Part shown: in pieces, positions 9,007 to 22,088 of the stretch
Layout of the letters: every line of letters begins with the position of its first letter
Numbering within the stretch: position 1 is the stretch's first letter
Program-made: the position numbers and the translations under genes
Notes under the pieces: model-generated
The model's input: only the letters and a program-made list of their open reading frames with translations
Databases searched by the model: none
What the model was told of the DNA's origin: nothing
NCBI GenBank assembly: GCA_905221605.1
Contig: CAJNDS010001024.1
Location: forward strand, 397,501 to 461,500
From: Symbiodinium natans
Lineage: Eukaryota; Sar; Dinophyceae; Suessiales; Symbiodiniaceae
Direction of reading: 5' to 3'
Length of the DNA stretch: 64,000 nucleotides

Positions 9007-9061
9007 CTGGAACAGCTGGCCGTCCTCGATGCACAGACACTTGCTGTCGTTGAAGCAGAAT
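9007..9061 (-). CDS. Candidate internal exon of unknown gene
   Basis: Minus-strand segment between a possible CAG acceptor and CAG end reads FCFNDSKCLCIEDGQLFQ. Nearly every codon ends in G or C, the bias expected of dinoflagellate coding DNA. It may belong with the first exon at 9,621-9,713. Family unknown. Confidence 0.3.
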
Positions 9062-9466
9062 CTGATTACAGTGGTTACAGCTCCAGCTGCCGTCACGTGT
9101 GCAACTTAAGCGACACAAGAAGTGTGCGAGAGAGCACATGCAGCAATGCTGAAGTGCAACCGAAGTGCGGGCTGGACGGCCCGCAACCCCAGCCTTGCCA
9201 TTAGGATGTGGATGGTTCCCAACTGTCATTTCTGGACAGGCACTTGAACAAAATCAATGGCGATTGTTACGATCGCTCTGGATGTTTCTGTACCGGGGCT
9301 CGGGGCGGGGCTTAATCTCACGTTGTGCGCTTGTGGCCTCCAGGCTGGCAGCTTCAGATCAAAATTGCATTTTACAAAAAATGCCAAATATCAAATATAC
9401 TCTTAACCTGGCCGACCCCACATCCTCCCAAGCCAAAATCTCAACACAACAAACTAGAACGAATCT

Positions 9467-9468
<2 letters not shown>

Positions 9469-9500
<32 letters not shown>
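9469..9500. repeat. C homopolymer, about 30 nt
   Basis: A long run of C on the plus strand. On the minus strand it lies in the presumed intron downstream of the exon at 9,621-9,713. Confidence 0.9.
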
Positions 9501-9502
<2 letters not shown>

Positions 9503-9620
9503 CCAACTCCCAGCGGCCTATGCAAAGGCAGTAGAAGCACCAGCACACCTGCAAGTTTGTACCAGGAGGCTGGTGTGAGAATCCCACACCATCATAATAA
9601 GAGCCCTCGCATCCCTTGGC

Positions 9621-9713
9621 CTGCTGCATGAAGGCGGTTTCCGGATCCTCCACCAGGCGACCCTCGCCGTAGGGGCGGCCGAGGACGAAGATGTCCTTAA
9701 ACTTTGGGGCCAT
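9621..9713 (-). CDS. First exon of an unrecognised protein (MAPKFKDIF...)
   Basis: The ATG at 9713 has an excellent context (CACCATGGCC). The frame reads MAPKFKDIFVLGRPYGEGRL, continues with VEDPETAFMQQ, and then meets a CAG|GC boundary that would be a dinoflagellate-type GC donor. That gives exactly 31 codons in phase 0. Codons are strongly G/C-ending, unlike the flanking sequence. Reading on past the boundary also stays open for a while, so the donor is not certain. I do not recognise the family. Later exons should lie at lower coordinates; the candidate at 9,007-9,061 is one possibility. Confidence 0.5.
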
Positions 9714-12110
9714 GGTGGGGTGAGATTTTCAAGAGTGCGCGGCTTGGGGCTTCAGAGGGTTTGGGTTCAGGGCTTACCAGGGAGCCCCCATTTACCCCCG
9801 AGTGCCCAGTGCAACTTTGGCTCAGATCGCTCTTTTCGCTTGGCTTGTTTTTGTTGCGCTGATTTTTTAAGGATCCGGCACACAGGTTCTAGGCCTCGCA
9901 GCCACAAGAGAGATTCAAGTAAGCACAACAAAAAAACGTACGACGTACGCATACGCGTGTGTTGAGTTCGGGATTCAGACTCAAGCTGGGACATGTCTCT
10001 GCTGCAACCTAGCGGCGCAGCAGCCCACCGCCATGTTGTTCAGAGAGCCCGACTGGCAGAGTCCAACAAGTAGTATCCATAGCATCCATCCGACTCGAAG
10101 CTGATGTTTAGAACCCTGGCTGTAGAGTGACAGCGTGCGAAACGACAATAAAACTCCACCCCTTGCGACCCTTCTTGCGGTTCAGCAAGAGCAAGAATAG
10201 AGATGGCAAGCTGCTCTTTGCAGTATCATCAAAAAAAGAGAACCAGAAGCCAGTCCCACATCCCCGCCGATTAGCAAGGAGTCCCACTTGAACCTAGCCA
10301 ACATTCTATCGAGCAAAACTTTTCGGGCACAAGATGGGCATTACATCTTCAGAACATCCGGAAGCCGGCCTGAACGCAGCAGCAGGTCTTTGAAAAGCCC
10401 GTCATGCATCCCTGCGGCAGTCTCTGGACCCCAGGGTCTGGGCAAGTGATGGCCTGGGGGATCGAGTATACTTCTAGCATGGTTGAGTTCTTGACACTCA
10501 TTCTTAACCAGACAGGGGCAGCCATCGCCTTCTGGCCAACGCAATCCTCACCTGATGTACACCCACCAGAGCAGCAGCAGCACCTCAGCTGCAGCCCACA
10601 TTTCAAGCCCTTCACCCGAACCTGCCTGCTGCCTTAGCTGGTGCATCGCTCGACACACGCAAGGCAGCGAGGGAACTTGTGCTTGTCGAGGCAGCATGGG
10701 TCATCACAGGAGGTGCAGGATAGGCCCCAGCAGCAGCCTCAGGTGCGCAACGTTTCAGAGTTTAACGGTTAACGCTCCCTCATTGACATGACAGGGCACG
10801 CTACGGCGAACCAGGGCAGCATTCAGAGAGGCTTTCTTGTGCATGCATGCGCTCATCGCACTTATCCGTGGTCGTATGTCGTCTTCTGCGGTTCTGCCCT
10901 TGTTGTTTGCTACCCTTCTCGTGCTTTCAAAGTATCGAGAACCTGCTGCTGCAGCTAGAGCGCCAAGCGTCCCTCAGGTACTGCCGTACCGATAGACGGT
11001 TAGAGCATGCACAACTCCTGAAATGAACGAACCCTCAGCCCAAAGCCGTCTTACCACTCGGAAGGCTGCATGTACAATTGCTCCTGTTCAAATGGAACAG
11101 CCGGGTCGCAGCTCAGAAGGGGGCAGGATTTGTCTTCAATCTCCGCAAACTGCGCCACGAATGCCATGGCTCGTGGGCCCCCGTGTCAGGTCTTGAGCCA
11201 GAGCCGGAACAGGTTGCGTTGATAGCGCCCTGCAGCAACAAAAACAGGCAGCGACAACAGTAGAACGCTTGCCTCCTGGTCCTGTCAGTATCTGGGACTG
11301 CCAGTGACTACCACTCGACATGCAGGGCAGAAGCGCGTTCTGCAGGGGGGTGGGGGCCTGGGAGGGCCTGGGGCAAGCTTGCCTGGCTACTGGGATTCCC
11401 CAGACCTGGCGCGAGATGCGTGGAAAAACACTTCCGGGAGCAGCACATCCAAGTGATCTTGCAGGAGAGGAGGAGGGTGAGACATGGTCTGCCTCAGCGC
11501 AGCATGTAGCCACGTCCCTTCCATGTGGGTGTGGGCTTATATGCTTAGATACGAGAGGAAACCGAACAGTAACTGAGCATGCTCTCAAGGACCACCAAAC
11601 ACAAGTCATACCTGCACCCGCGAGAAGGTGTTGAGAACTGGAAGCCAAAAGCGGCCGGTGCACGGATAGGGAAGCCCATCGTAAAGCCAGAAGCCACCAT
11701 CGACCTGCGGGAGCGAATTGCGAGTGCATTGAAATCGGAAGCTCGAGTTGCTTTGGGGAGAGTTGCTAGCTGTTGCAGCTTGAGGGCTTGCTGAAAGTTT
11801 GGGAGACTTTTGCGCCTCAAACTCGAATTCGCTGCAAAGCAGCAGCCATTCACGGAGCAAGCCCCTCGAGCTGCAACGTACACGAGAGACTATGTCAAAA
11901 TGGTGGAAAACGAATCGTCCTTGGATGGTGAGCGGCTCGCTCTACTTCTCTACTTACGAATATTGTGCAATCAGAAAGGCCAAAACAGCAGAACATTGTC
12001 ACGTCCACCCCGCCTGGCCGTCCACGCAAAGTCCTCCAAACATTTGCGCGTAAGCCTGCACCCGAGTCAGAGCGCAGAACTTCGTATGTGTATGTATACA
12101 TATATGCGCA
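9714..12110. other. Host stretch without assignable gene
   Basis: Chance frames only. No splice-bounded coding piece or family motif was found on either strand. Confidence 0.35.
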
Positions 12111-12310
12111 CGAACGCGCAGAGAGAGAGAGAGAGAGAGAATGAGCACATATGTATATATATATATATGCACATATTTATCTCGATTTCTATTTCTATTT
12201 ATGTTTTAATTTTATTTGTATTTCAATTCATGCTTAAATTTCAACTTATTTATTTATTCCTATCTAGCTAGCTATCTATCTCTATCTGTGATTGTATGCA
12301 GAAATGTGTC
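12111..12310. repeat. AT-rich simple-sequence island (GA, TA, TATC)
   Basis: A (GA)n run at 12,120-12,140 is followed by (TA)n, then pyrimidine-rich ATTT/TATC repeats to about 12,290. It is strikingly AT-rich compared with its surroundings. Confidence 0.7.
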
Positions 12311-14580
12311 TGCGTGAGTGTATACGTGTTACAACTGACACTATGCATGCTCTTTACCACCAAAACAACCACAAACGGCTGGAAGGCCAGGAACCGCACG
12401 GGAAGGTTCCGGTAGATCAGGGCTCCTGGTCCAACGCGGTGTCGGCTCGATTAGAGCCTTGAAGGTTTGGGCACTTCTGTGTTGGGCCTCCCGTCTATAG
12501 GGGGCCTCGCTGAACTGACAACCACTTCGCATGGCGTAGGGCACATTAGGATGTCCGAAATCGCACGACATGCTATACCACGCTGGCTCGATACCTACAG
12601 TACTCTGCCCCTTCCAAGAAACTACAGGACCCAGACCAACCCTCCAGGGGTCGAGGCTTTTGAGGTCTAGGTACATGCAAGCTAGCCACATCACGAAGTC
12701 AGAAGCCGAAGCCCTGTCAATGCCACAACCAGACCCACAAGCAAAGCCACAACAGGACGTGGCGGCCATCATGCCCTCCCCCACTGCACTCCTTCAAGCT
12801 CGCCCACTGCGCCAATGGGCTCACCCTGGCAAAGCAGCTCGATTCTGGCCACTGCGGTCCGAAACCCCAAACCCCAAACCCTACACCTTAGACCCTTTTT
12901 TGTATACCCTACACCCTGAACCCTAGAACCCACGTGGAGCTACAGTACTGCAGCTGCAACACATCTGCGTGGAGCCTGTGCCCAGTCACTGGCGCCCTCA
13001 GTGCAGGTGAAGGTCACCGGCACCTGTCTTGAAATTTGGAATGTGGGGATGGGGGGGCTGGAGGGGGGCGGGCTACGGCTGTAGTGTGTTTTTCACAGGA
13101 ACTTTTTCGTGGACGATTGCATGTGTATACTATACTGTCTATGGGACAACGCTGCCCGCTACTTGTCGTTTGCTTCCATTATTGACGCATGCCTGTGAAC
13201 ATGGACTTGTTGAGGAACCTGTCGGATTCTGCACTCTAAACGCCCTTTCTTGCGGCAAAAATAGATTCAGCCAGGCGCTCCAATCTGGAGGGCCTTCGTT
13301 GAAACTGGCCCTACGCCCCCCCCCCCCCCCGTCTATCTCATCAGGTCCCCTGATCCAGAAACACCCCAAACCCAGGCGGACTGCTGAAGAGCGCAGGCCT
13401 TGAAGGGGACCCGCGTGTCCGGGCGAGTGCAGAAGGCCTTTCTGAACTCGAGGATGGCCTGGGGCAGCTTTTGACTTATGACACCGCTATTTCTAGCTGC
13501 TAGCTGCTATCATTCCAATGTTGTTTTCACTGTTCGTGTTTTTTTGGTAGTTGGGGGGGATTTAAGCTTTTCGGGCAGGGTTTGGGGGTTCGGCCCAGGG
13601 CTTGTAGAGCAGATAGGATTTGCTTGAGGATGGGACGTCCGCGATGACGAGTCAGAATGTATACTCTCGGAATATGGAGCGCTCTCCTCGTGCTCCCGAG
13701 ACAGACGGACTTTTGAACGAAACCACGGCCTTTCTTAACCTCGAATCCGGGCAGCCCAGACGATGGCAGTTCGCACGACAAACGCCAAACCTCCTGCTGT
13801 AGCGTGAACGTCCGTTCTTGGTGGTTTTACTCGACGAGCATCTCGGTATGTTTGGTAGCCTATCTTCGTGCAACTCCAGGAGATGCCAAGAGTCTTTTGC
13901 GCAGCCTATGGAAGCCAAGCCCCAGAAAGCCGACTGAAATCCTAAGCCCTAGAAGAGTTGGGGAAATATGTTTCCCCATTCTTCGTCTGGAAGTGTTTAT
14001 TCTGATTTTTCGTAGCCCCCAAAACCCTCCCATTACTTGAAAGTCCCACATTGCGCCTCGCCCTGGCGGACGCTGGTCTCGTCCAAGACTACGAAGCTCA
14101 AGTGCTCCAGCGGTGTCTGTCACATGGGTGTCATTGGGGTCAACACAGGCCTTTGTGATACTGTAGGGAACCAGGGGTGGACAGGGTCATACTCAGACTT
14201 GCGTTTGAGGGCTTGGCTTAGGACTTGAGTTTTTTCCCCTCCTGCACAGCTGGGGCGAACCGCAGAGCAGGAATGCTTCAGAAGGGGCTTAGATTCAAGT
14301 TTCAGCTTGAGAACATTTCGGAGCCTGATTAGGTGGAGTGGACCACGCTGCAATGGAGGACCGTGCCTTTCCCTGCATCTGAACACCGAACGAGCATCTA
14401 AGTATACGATGCCAAAAACATCATCTGACTCCTGCGGGCTCCTATCTTGGGCCTTCAGCACGTCTGCAAGGCTCGTCTCTAGGGACATAGCGAACGGCCC
14501 TGGCCAGTGCCCCTCGCGGCCTTGAGCGCAAACGTGAGATCTTGCAAATCGCCGGGGGCCAACTTTCATAAATCGGGTTT
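12311..14580. other. Host stretch, one weak exon candidate
   Basis: Holds CCCTAAA-like degenerate repeats near 12,860-12,925 and a C homopolymer near 13,318. On the minus strand around 14,400-14,500 a segment MSLETSLADVLKAQDRSPQE, continuing DVFGIVYLDARS, could be an exon but has no family match. Confidence 0.3.
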
Positions 14581-15040
14581 TTGGGCTGCAATTAAGCAAA
14601 GGCCTCGGTAATTAAGGAAAAACTCCTGGTGATTTAGATATTTTAGTTCATTTTGTATATTGATGCAAAATGAAGCCTTGGAAAAAACAGGCCTGAGTAA
14701 AACACACTCCAAACGCCAGGCCCCAGGCTCCAAATGACCCAATCAGCTCGCTTGTCTGAGCTCGTCTGACGCTACAACTTGCATGCACACACACAACACA
14801 CACTGGGCGCTCATTTCTTCTCACCTGGCGTCGTCTTCTGGCGTGAGCATGAGGTGACAAAGCAGCCCCTCGCCCCTACCCCGGAAAACCAAAGAAGAAA
14901 GAAGACTTGAAAGTGTGGCAGGCGGAGAGGGTTTTTACGGCATAACTTAAGAATTAACTTAAGAGCCCTAAAATGCACAGCCCTAAAACCCGAAACCGCC
15001 TGAAGCCCTAAGCAGAGATAGCGGGATGCTTGCTGCTCAC

Positions 15041-15440
15041 CCCCCCCCCCTCGCTAGTTAAGGCTTAATTGCTGACCCCCCCTCGGTAATTAAGGCTTAA
15101 TTGCTGACCCCCCCCCCCCCCCACGGTCATTAAGGATAGTTCAGCCGAGCTTAATTGCAGAGGGGGGGTCTGCAATTAAGGTTTTTGCAGCAGTTTTTCG
15201 TGCCAAAACTGCCCGAAACATAGTGATTTTCATGGTTTTGGCAGGGATTTGGACCCAAAAAGCGCTGCAAAAACCTTAATTGCAGACCCCCCCTCTGCAA
15301 TTAAGCTCGGCTGAGCTATCCTTAATGATCGTGTGGGCGGGGGGGGGGGGTCAGCAATTAAGCCTTAATTACCGAGGGGGGGTCAGCAATTAAGCCTCAA
15401 TTACCGAGGGGGGGTCAGCAATTCAGCCTGAATTTCCGAA
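15041..15440. repeat. Foldback element with long inverted-repeat arms
   Basis: The left arm (about 15,051-15,198) and right arm (about 15,258-15,439) are reverse complements over some 150 bp with few mismatches. Each arm is built from units such as TTAAGGCTTAATTGCTGACC plus C runs and TCAGCCGAGCTTAATTGCAG. The right arm has one extra unit. Between them an inner inverted repeat (TGCCAAAA/TTTTGGCA, about 15,211-15,242) closes the loop. No coding capacity. Single units recur outside, for example CCTCGGTAATTAAGG near 14,604. Confidence 0.85.
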
Positions 15441-16759
15441 GGGAGATCATGCATTTATGAGGGCCCAGTGCGTCAAAAACAACCTTGATGGAGAAGCTGG
15501 CTGAGGCCCATCTAACAGATCATCAGATTACACAGACACACCACAGCGCCGAGTAAATCATCTGTAAGCACTTGCATGTAGCAGGGGAAGCCTGTTGGGG
15601 TTAAGATTTAGGGAAGTTGGGGGTGACACCGTCACGCAACTCACACAGTGTCACGTGCCATTTTTTCGATTCAGGGTTTTCACTGCACGCCGTGCCTGCT
15701 ATCTTGCTCACGATGTTTTAGATGTCTCATGGTTTTTCATTCGCTGCTGTATCAGCCATGCAGCAGCTGCGTAAAACGAATGACAGAAACGCACAAACCC
15801 AGAGGCAACACACCAAATCTGCAGCCTGTCGAAAAAATCGGTTTTTGCATTGCGGCAACCCCACCCAACGCTTAATCGCAGACCCCTCCTTCCCAAACTT
15901 TGTACCAGGGAAGGTGGGGTGTCATGATGTGAGCTTAGGGTTCGGAGGCTTGGCCACGCTGGGCAAAGGGGTCCAGCTTGTCTCGCTGAAGCTCCTTGTG
16001 ACATCCTGCGCCCTGTACCGATTCACTTCCATCTTACAACATAAAAACCACCTAACATAACATATAGCACGGGACCCAAACCGAAACCGAGCAACAAAAG
16101 AAAAGAGATCCACCAGGCTCCAGACTGTGTGGGACCTGCACTGTGCGATGCTCCGAATCGAAGAGGCTGCAGTGGATCAGCATGCTGGCAGAGCATCCAG
16201 GAGAGAAAAAGTGGGTCGAGGGTTCCAAGCTTCATGAGAGGTGAAGGTTGATCGCCCACGCAAGGCAGTCCCTGCTCTAAATCTACAAGCATCATCGACA
16301 AGGATTGTCAGGCCTGCTCCCAGGACATCCCACCATGATTTGTGCCTTTTACGTGATCCAATGCCCCTGAAGCCCACCTACAAAGAGCGGATCCCGATGC
16401 CCTCCAAGCCCACCTTTACAGGACCATCTTGAAAAAAGGCCCCACAAGCAAGACCGGTGGAGCCTGGCAGATGCAGGGCAGCCAAGCATGGTGAGCTGCA
16501 TATCCTGGCCGCGGTGCTCAGCTCCTAGGGTTGTTGGTTGAACCATCGGATCGTCACTCACACTACCATGCGGGGAACCTTGCCAAAGGCTACCCCACGT
16601 AGATTACCAGACAGCCATTGAATCGGGTCCCCCCCTTGCTTGCAACGCTTGTTGCCACGGGCATGAAGCGCGCAGGCTACAGCAAACATGGTCGCTCTGC
16701 CCCGATTACCAGCACAAAGAGCTGTATGGGACGTACAGGTGGGTACCAAGCCGCTTTAC
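15441..16759. other. Host non-coding stretch
   Basis: No gene supported. Fragments related to the foldback units (CTTAATCGCAGACCCCTCC near 15,870) suggest older copies of that element. Confidence 0.35.
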
Positions 16760-16871
16760 CTGGCAAATGATCGTGAAGTCTGGCGAGATCATCTTCATCA
16801 CCTCAGCGATGTTGGGTAGCCCATATGACTTCGGGTAGTCGCGGGTCAATATGTGGAGCGCCGGCCGTAGA
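16760..16871 (-). CDS. Candidate internal exon of unknown gene
   Basis: The minus-strand frame contains RPALHILTRDYPKSYGLPNI, then AEVMKMISPDFTIICQ, and meets a canonical CAG|GTAAAG donor at 16,760. About three quarters of its codons end in G or C. The acceptor is probably the TAG at about 16,872. It reads like a globular domain piece, but I do not recognise the family. Other pieces may lie upstream near 17,280-17,340 (LPALSCDSYMSEAINRR). Confidence 0.4.
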
Positions 16872-19800
16872 CTACAACCGCAGAGTCTCCTCACACGGCT
16901 CACCTCCTAGGGGGGTTTACGAATATGAAGTATTATTGCTACTATATTGTTACTATTAGACAAAGAAGTCATTGAATGAAGGCTTCAGCGGCAACAGCTT
17001 GCCTCAGGGTTGTGGGGGGCGCGGAAGGCAAGGTCCCCCCTCAGGACTAGGGCCCACACGCAGCAAAAGCGGAGAATGCCTTGTTCCTGCCATGCCGGGT
17101 TGTGCACTACCAAAGCTCCAGCTGCCAACCCGTGAAGTCTGATGGCACTGTGAGCATGGCATCCCATCCCCCTCTCTTCCGCGCCTCTGCTCCACTAGCG
17201 GACAGGCTGAGTCGGATGTGGGAAGGACCTGAAGCTCCGGCAACTCTCTCGGCAAAGGCTCTGCACGGTGAAAAGTGCAAATGACTGACTCGCCTATTGA
17301 TGGCTTCGCTCATGTAGCTGTCGCAGCTGAGCGCAGGCAGTGCCATCAGCAGGACTTGTGTTCCATCTTGGGAGAAGCGAAATCTTGAAGAATGTAAGAA
17401 TTCCTGGAGTAACAGGTCTCAAAACTTTCACGAGTTCTGAGAGGGCGGCCGCAAGCAAGGGTGTGGAGGTCGATGGAGGCCTGCATAGAAACGGCCAAGT
17501 GGTAAAATGCGGTCATGATCCAGAAGGGCGAATAGGAGGGTGAGGGGTAGCAGGTGGCCAAATAAGGCCGTAACAAGCCAAATACATCCTTAACAGCCTT
17601 AACAAGTCTCCAAAACCAAACTCCCCCCCGCAATACATGTTTCCTTCATATCACACCTAGGTCCTGCGCCCCTGATGCCAGAAGCCCCACAACATCAGAA
17701 ACCTGATCCCTGCATAAGGTGACTCGCGCAAGGCAGGCAAGTTCCCCCGACCTCGCCGAGGTTCTGCGAGTTGATCCTGGACGCACAGCTTTCTGGGGTG
17801 TGCGACGCAGACGCACAATAGCCACTGCTGGCTGAAGGGCGCCAGGCTGCTTTGGCTTCGAAGACAGGTAGAACAACGCGATGTGGCCGTCGCATGGGGT
17901 TGCAGGAGGCTGTGACATGTTCTGGTTTCAAGCCCTGGATACCGAATAGGATGCTCAAGCAAGGGCGCACCTTAACACATCCGGAGCCTCAAAAGCTCGC
18001 GTTACATACAGTAAACATGAGCTGCTCCCAAAGGCCCCACCAGCCTGTTGAAGCACTGTATCCGGAGGGACCGGTTCTTGAGCTTCTCCAAGTAAGGTCT
18101 CAGCACAGCTGGAACGCTCCGGCTCACCGACAAGATAACATGTTGCAAACTTCTCTTCAGACGGCTCCGGGATGCTCCCGCATCCGAAGCATGCTCACGC
18201 TGCAGCCTTTTTGAACCATGCTGCGGTCCACGCCGTGTGCTCTCGCCGCATCCACTGCGCTCACGACGGCATCGCGCGCTGGCTCTTCTCCCCGCTCGGC
18301 AGCAGCAGTCTTCTCGATGTTCCGCCCGCTGGAGCGAGGTTGAGGAGGCTCCTGGAGCTCCCGGCAGCAGGCGGAACGCCGAGAGGAGAAAGCCGGAACC
18401 CATGTGCGCCCTGGAAGTCCTTATTGTCTTGGACGTCCTTGTCGAAACACCAGCAGCAGCGGGTTGAAAGCTGCGAAGTTCTTCATCGCTGCCAAGGCAA
18501 AAAGGGCGCGCCGAATTCTTGGACCCTCTCCCAGGCCTGCATCCACACCACAGCCTTTTCAAGCAAGCCGCGGTCCTGAAACATCGCAAGACTGTCTACA
18601 CAGCCTGGATTGCGGCGGCGAAAAGTCAGACGGGACAGATCTGGAGACCTTGGTCCGCTCCGTCACTGCACTGCCCTTTCTATGTTTCTTGCGTAAGCTA
18701 CATTGTGATCTTTTTACTATGTATATTCCTAGCGAGTTATCTCGACTGGTGTAGAACTCTCTCACGCTTCAAGACATATATTCAGCTCAGCGCGTGCTGG
18801 TTGCTTTTTAGGGCTCGGAGCAACACTCAACACTCCTTGCCCTTGTACTTGTAAACTTTTTCATCCACCCTGGGGGTGAGGGCTCCTTAGGAGGCACCCA
18901 ACTAACTCGGCACGCCCACACCTCGGCTTCAGCGACGATGTTGTCTCGCTGCCGCAAAAAAAACTTGCCGTATTCGGCTTTCATCTCGCGGTGCCCCTTG
19001 ACACCGCAGTTCTGGTGGCCGTACCACTCATTGGGCTTGTTACACGGACTATAATAAGAGGAAACGGCACCGAACTTGACTAAAAAAAGGTGGCGTGCAG
19101 CATCCGCTTCCTGCGAAGTTAGCGGTTAGTGTCACTTTGTCGACGCAACAACTCACGCGTGCTAAGTTCGAACGCAGCCACCTGGTTCCTCCAAGGCACG
19201 ACGTTCTCTGCCGGCCTTATTCCCGAATGCTCCGCAGAAGGGTTCCCGTTTTAAAGTTGGGGGTCTGGGGGTTGCGGCCGGCCCATCTTGGAAGCAAGCG
19301 CTCCGATGGCCCCAACGAGGTACTGTCTGGGAGTGCTCTGCCCTCTCGGCATGGACAAAGTTGCCAGCCGGGAAAGTGCGCAGTTCCGCATGCAGCAGCC
19401 ACTGGGAAGAGTGCCGACTTCGACCTTCTTGACCTTGCTGATGCGGCACGGCAGACTTCCAGGAGTCATCGGCCCATCTGCAGGTGCAGCGGATGCAGAG
19501 GTGTACAGAAATGTGGTTGCACAAGCCATCGAAGTACTCTTTGGTGCATGGCACTGCTCTGCGCTCCCGCAAGAATGGCAATGATGGACATGCACGTGGC
19601 ACCGGTGGCACGTGCACCGAGCTTGAGCCGGGCACTGTTCGGAAGTTCGGCCATCCCTTTGCGCAAAGAGCAGGTGATGCTTGCAGCGAGCAAAACTGCC
19701 TCCAACCTGCAGATTGCAGGCTACCGGGTGCAAGCTGAAGCCTGGTCCTCAGCCCCGCGCATCTCGTATTGAAAGCCCGCCTTGAAGCTCCATTCCGGGT

Positions 19801-20200
19801 TCCTCGCTTCCGAGTTGTTCGACTGTGTTCAACTTCTAGGCTTGTGGGATATTTATAGGCTCAATATGTACATGCACTGCACGGTCGTCTTGTTGCCCTC
19901 CCGGAACGAAGCCCTCTCGCGAAGCTTTCTTGAGCTCCCTCTCGTTTAGTGTTCCCTGCATCTGCAAGTAAGCCTAAACAGTGCCAACCTGTTGAGTGAT
20001 GAGGAGTCAGAGAGTCACGTCGCAGAAACTGACCGTTACGGTATGCATCTTTCTTCAGGGTTGGATTGGAAGTTGTTTGTGCGGCCATCAGTGCAGCGAA
20101 GGCTTGTCGCGGGATGACACCACGAGTTGGCAAGGGCACATATGCAGGCACACTGCCAACCTGTTCAATTCAACATCGGGCCTGCATCTGATCTCTGCCC
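16872..20200. other. Host stretch with chance frames
   Basis: Around 19,100-19,780 several frames on both strands are open at once, so none can be preferred. A sequence at 16,909-16,930 (GGGGGGTTTACGAATATGAA) resembles one end of the inverted-repeat element at 48.45-49.4 kb. No gene is assigned. Confidence 0.3.
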
Positions 20201-20217
20201 CTTGCTCTGCTGTCCTC

Positions 20218-20325
20218 GTGTTCTGTTCCACGTTCGACTTGAACAACTTGTAGTTGTCGAAATCGATCCTGTAGACGCTGCCGCGATTCTCGGCATAGTC
20301 TCCAAGAGAGGTTCCACCATGCACC
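20218..20325 (-). CDS. Candidate exon of unknown gene
   Basis: The minus-strand frame includes HGGTSLGDYAENRGSVYRID then FDNYKLFKSNVEQNTR. It has G/C-ending codons and a natural amino-acid mix, and probably belongs with the exon at 20,532-20,576 in the same direction. Splice limits are unclear (a CAG lies inside the start; AG/GA near the end). Family unknown. Confidence 0.35.
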
Positions 20326-20531
20326 GCTTCTTCCGAACTTGCCCCACAAGTTAAACAATTGCCACCAAGCCGCTTCAGGAAAGGATCGCAAGCCTTCCGG
20401 CCAAGCTGTGCAAGAGAAGACTGAAGACATGCGACGGTAGTCAAGACATGCTGCAGCCACGAAGCCCTGCCCACTCGCAGAGTCACACATACCTCCCAAG
20501 GCTTACTCGCCACTGCTTTCCCAAGGCCCAC

Positions 20532-20576
20532 CTCAGGGGCGTTCAGGCCTTCGCAAGCAAACTCATAGAGCTGCAC
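20532..20576 (-). CDS. Candidate 15-codon exon of unknown gene
   Basis: VQLYEFACEGLNAPE lies between an AAG|G acceptor and a GAG|GTGGG donor, phase 0 on both sides. It is upstream of the candidate exon at 20,218-20,325. Family unknown. Confidence 0.3.
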
Positions 20577-20958
20577 CTTGGAAAGTTTTAGGTTCGCTTT
20601 GTGCTGCGATCTCGCATGAATGCCTTCATTGAAGGGCAGGCGCTTGTCTCATGTTCAAAGGTTGGCAATGTTGAATTTCATGCAGTCTCACGAGCGACTC
20701 TTTGCAGAACCCCCCACTCCCTCCCTCCTGCTGCAAGCAAAGCAAACCCTCGAATCCTGCCGCACAGTGCTTTTGTCCCGCTTGCAGGTCTCGGACCGGT
20801 CCCGATGAAACCTAGAACAGTTTCGAGTTTCGGGTTCGGGCCGCTGCGATGCTTTGCTGGGTCAGTCATGCCCCAAAACCACCAAGCTGCCAATAACCCT
20901 AAACCCTCAACCCTTTTGCAACGAGCTTGGCTATGCTCCCGCCCGGTTTGGCTGTCCC

Positions 20959-20990
20959 AAACCCTAAACCCTAAACCCTAAACCCTAAAC
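20959..20990. repeat. Interstitial CCCTAAA telomere-type repeat
   Basis: Four perfect AAACCCT units, the TTTAGGG telomere type known from dinoflagellates and plants, preceded by a degenerate unit near 20,895. Confidence 0.8.
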
Positions 20991-22088
20991 AACAGGAAGC
21001 GGGTCGATAAGCGCGGCTCATGCCGAAACCAGGCTCGCCTCGGTGCCTTCGGCTACAGGTTCGCATCTGAGCTGCTCTACATTCTCGGTTCCTATTGCTG
21101 AGGTGCCTCTCTCAACATGTCAGAGGGTTAGGTCTTCTTAATACAGTGACCCCCTTTCGAAGCACGGCAATTTGGGGGAGCCAGTCGCGGCAACTTGTAG
21201 AGGGGATGAGATCCAATCAGAGGGGCTTCCACGCTCAAGGCTCGCACGAAGCTTAGGTCACTGTGAGGTGGTCTGCTCATAACAAGGACCCCATAAACCC
21301 GGTTCTTAGATTCTTGACTCCGCAATTCCCAGTTCCAGAAGTTTCTACTGATCCCTTTCGTATCTGCAGGTGCAGCAGACATGTGGCAAACTTAGCAAGA
21401 GTGCCTGGGTCGGGCTTTTGAACCCAGCCGCCCGCATCACAACCTGAAACGCGCAGGAATGCAGGGAGGTTTGGGGTCCTTCTGGTCATGTCTCTTGGGG
21501 TCCAGAGCGACTAAGGCTTCTAAGGGCATTGGTAGGAAACAAACCAAACCTGAAGACGTGACATGATGCACCATGCACTCAGATACCACCCTACAGTGTC
21601 AGCCCCTTAAGAAGCCCTTAAACTTCAACGGCTCCAGAGCACCAGTGCCAGGCACCACAGTGCTGATGCAGAGGGCTGGTGCAGGACACGAAGTCCCAAC
21701 GATCGAGAAATGCAATGCTTAGTCGCTGGGCTGAGACATGAGAAGCCCAAAATAGGCAGCCCTGCACAATTCCTCAAGCAAGCAGCCCCAGTCCGTGCAG
21801 TTTGCGAAGCGGGGCCAAGCCACCAGAGGACCCGACCTTGCGGATCTCTGAGGACTTTGGGAAGTTTATAATGGGTTCTTTGATGCAGCGCGAACGTGTA
21901 GCCACTACCTGTACGTTTCGGAGGTTCTACATCCCGGCGTGTACACAGGTATTGAGTTGTCAATTGCTCCGCAGTCAGTGGTGCCAGGACACAGATGCTT
22001 TTGACACTTTGGTGTCTGCGTGGAACTGGGCACCGCCAGGGCTACAGCGTGCGAACATGGATCCTGAATTCTGGGCATGTGGCGGAAC
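20991..22088. other. Host stretch without assignable gene
   Basis: Probably includes the 3' part of the glycosyltransferase gene or its flank, but no further exon could be recognised. Confidence 0.3.

Noticed and set aside
8528-9229. 233-codon minus-strand frame
   Set aside because: Cys/His/Ser-rich random composition. The bases at 9,007-9,061 read better in another minus-strand frame.
19095-19772. 225-codon plus frame and overlapping minus frames
   Set aside because: Several frames on both strands are open together, so none can be preferred, and no motif is recognised.
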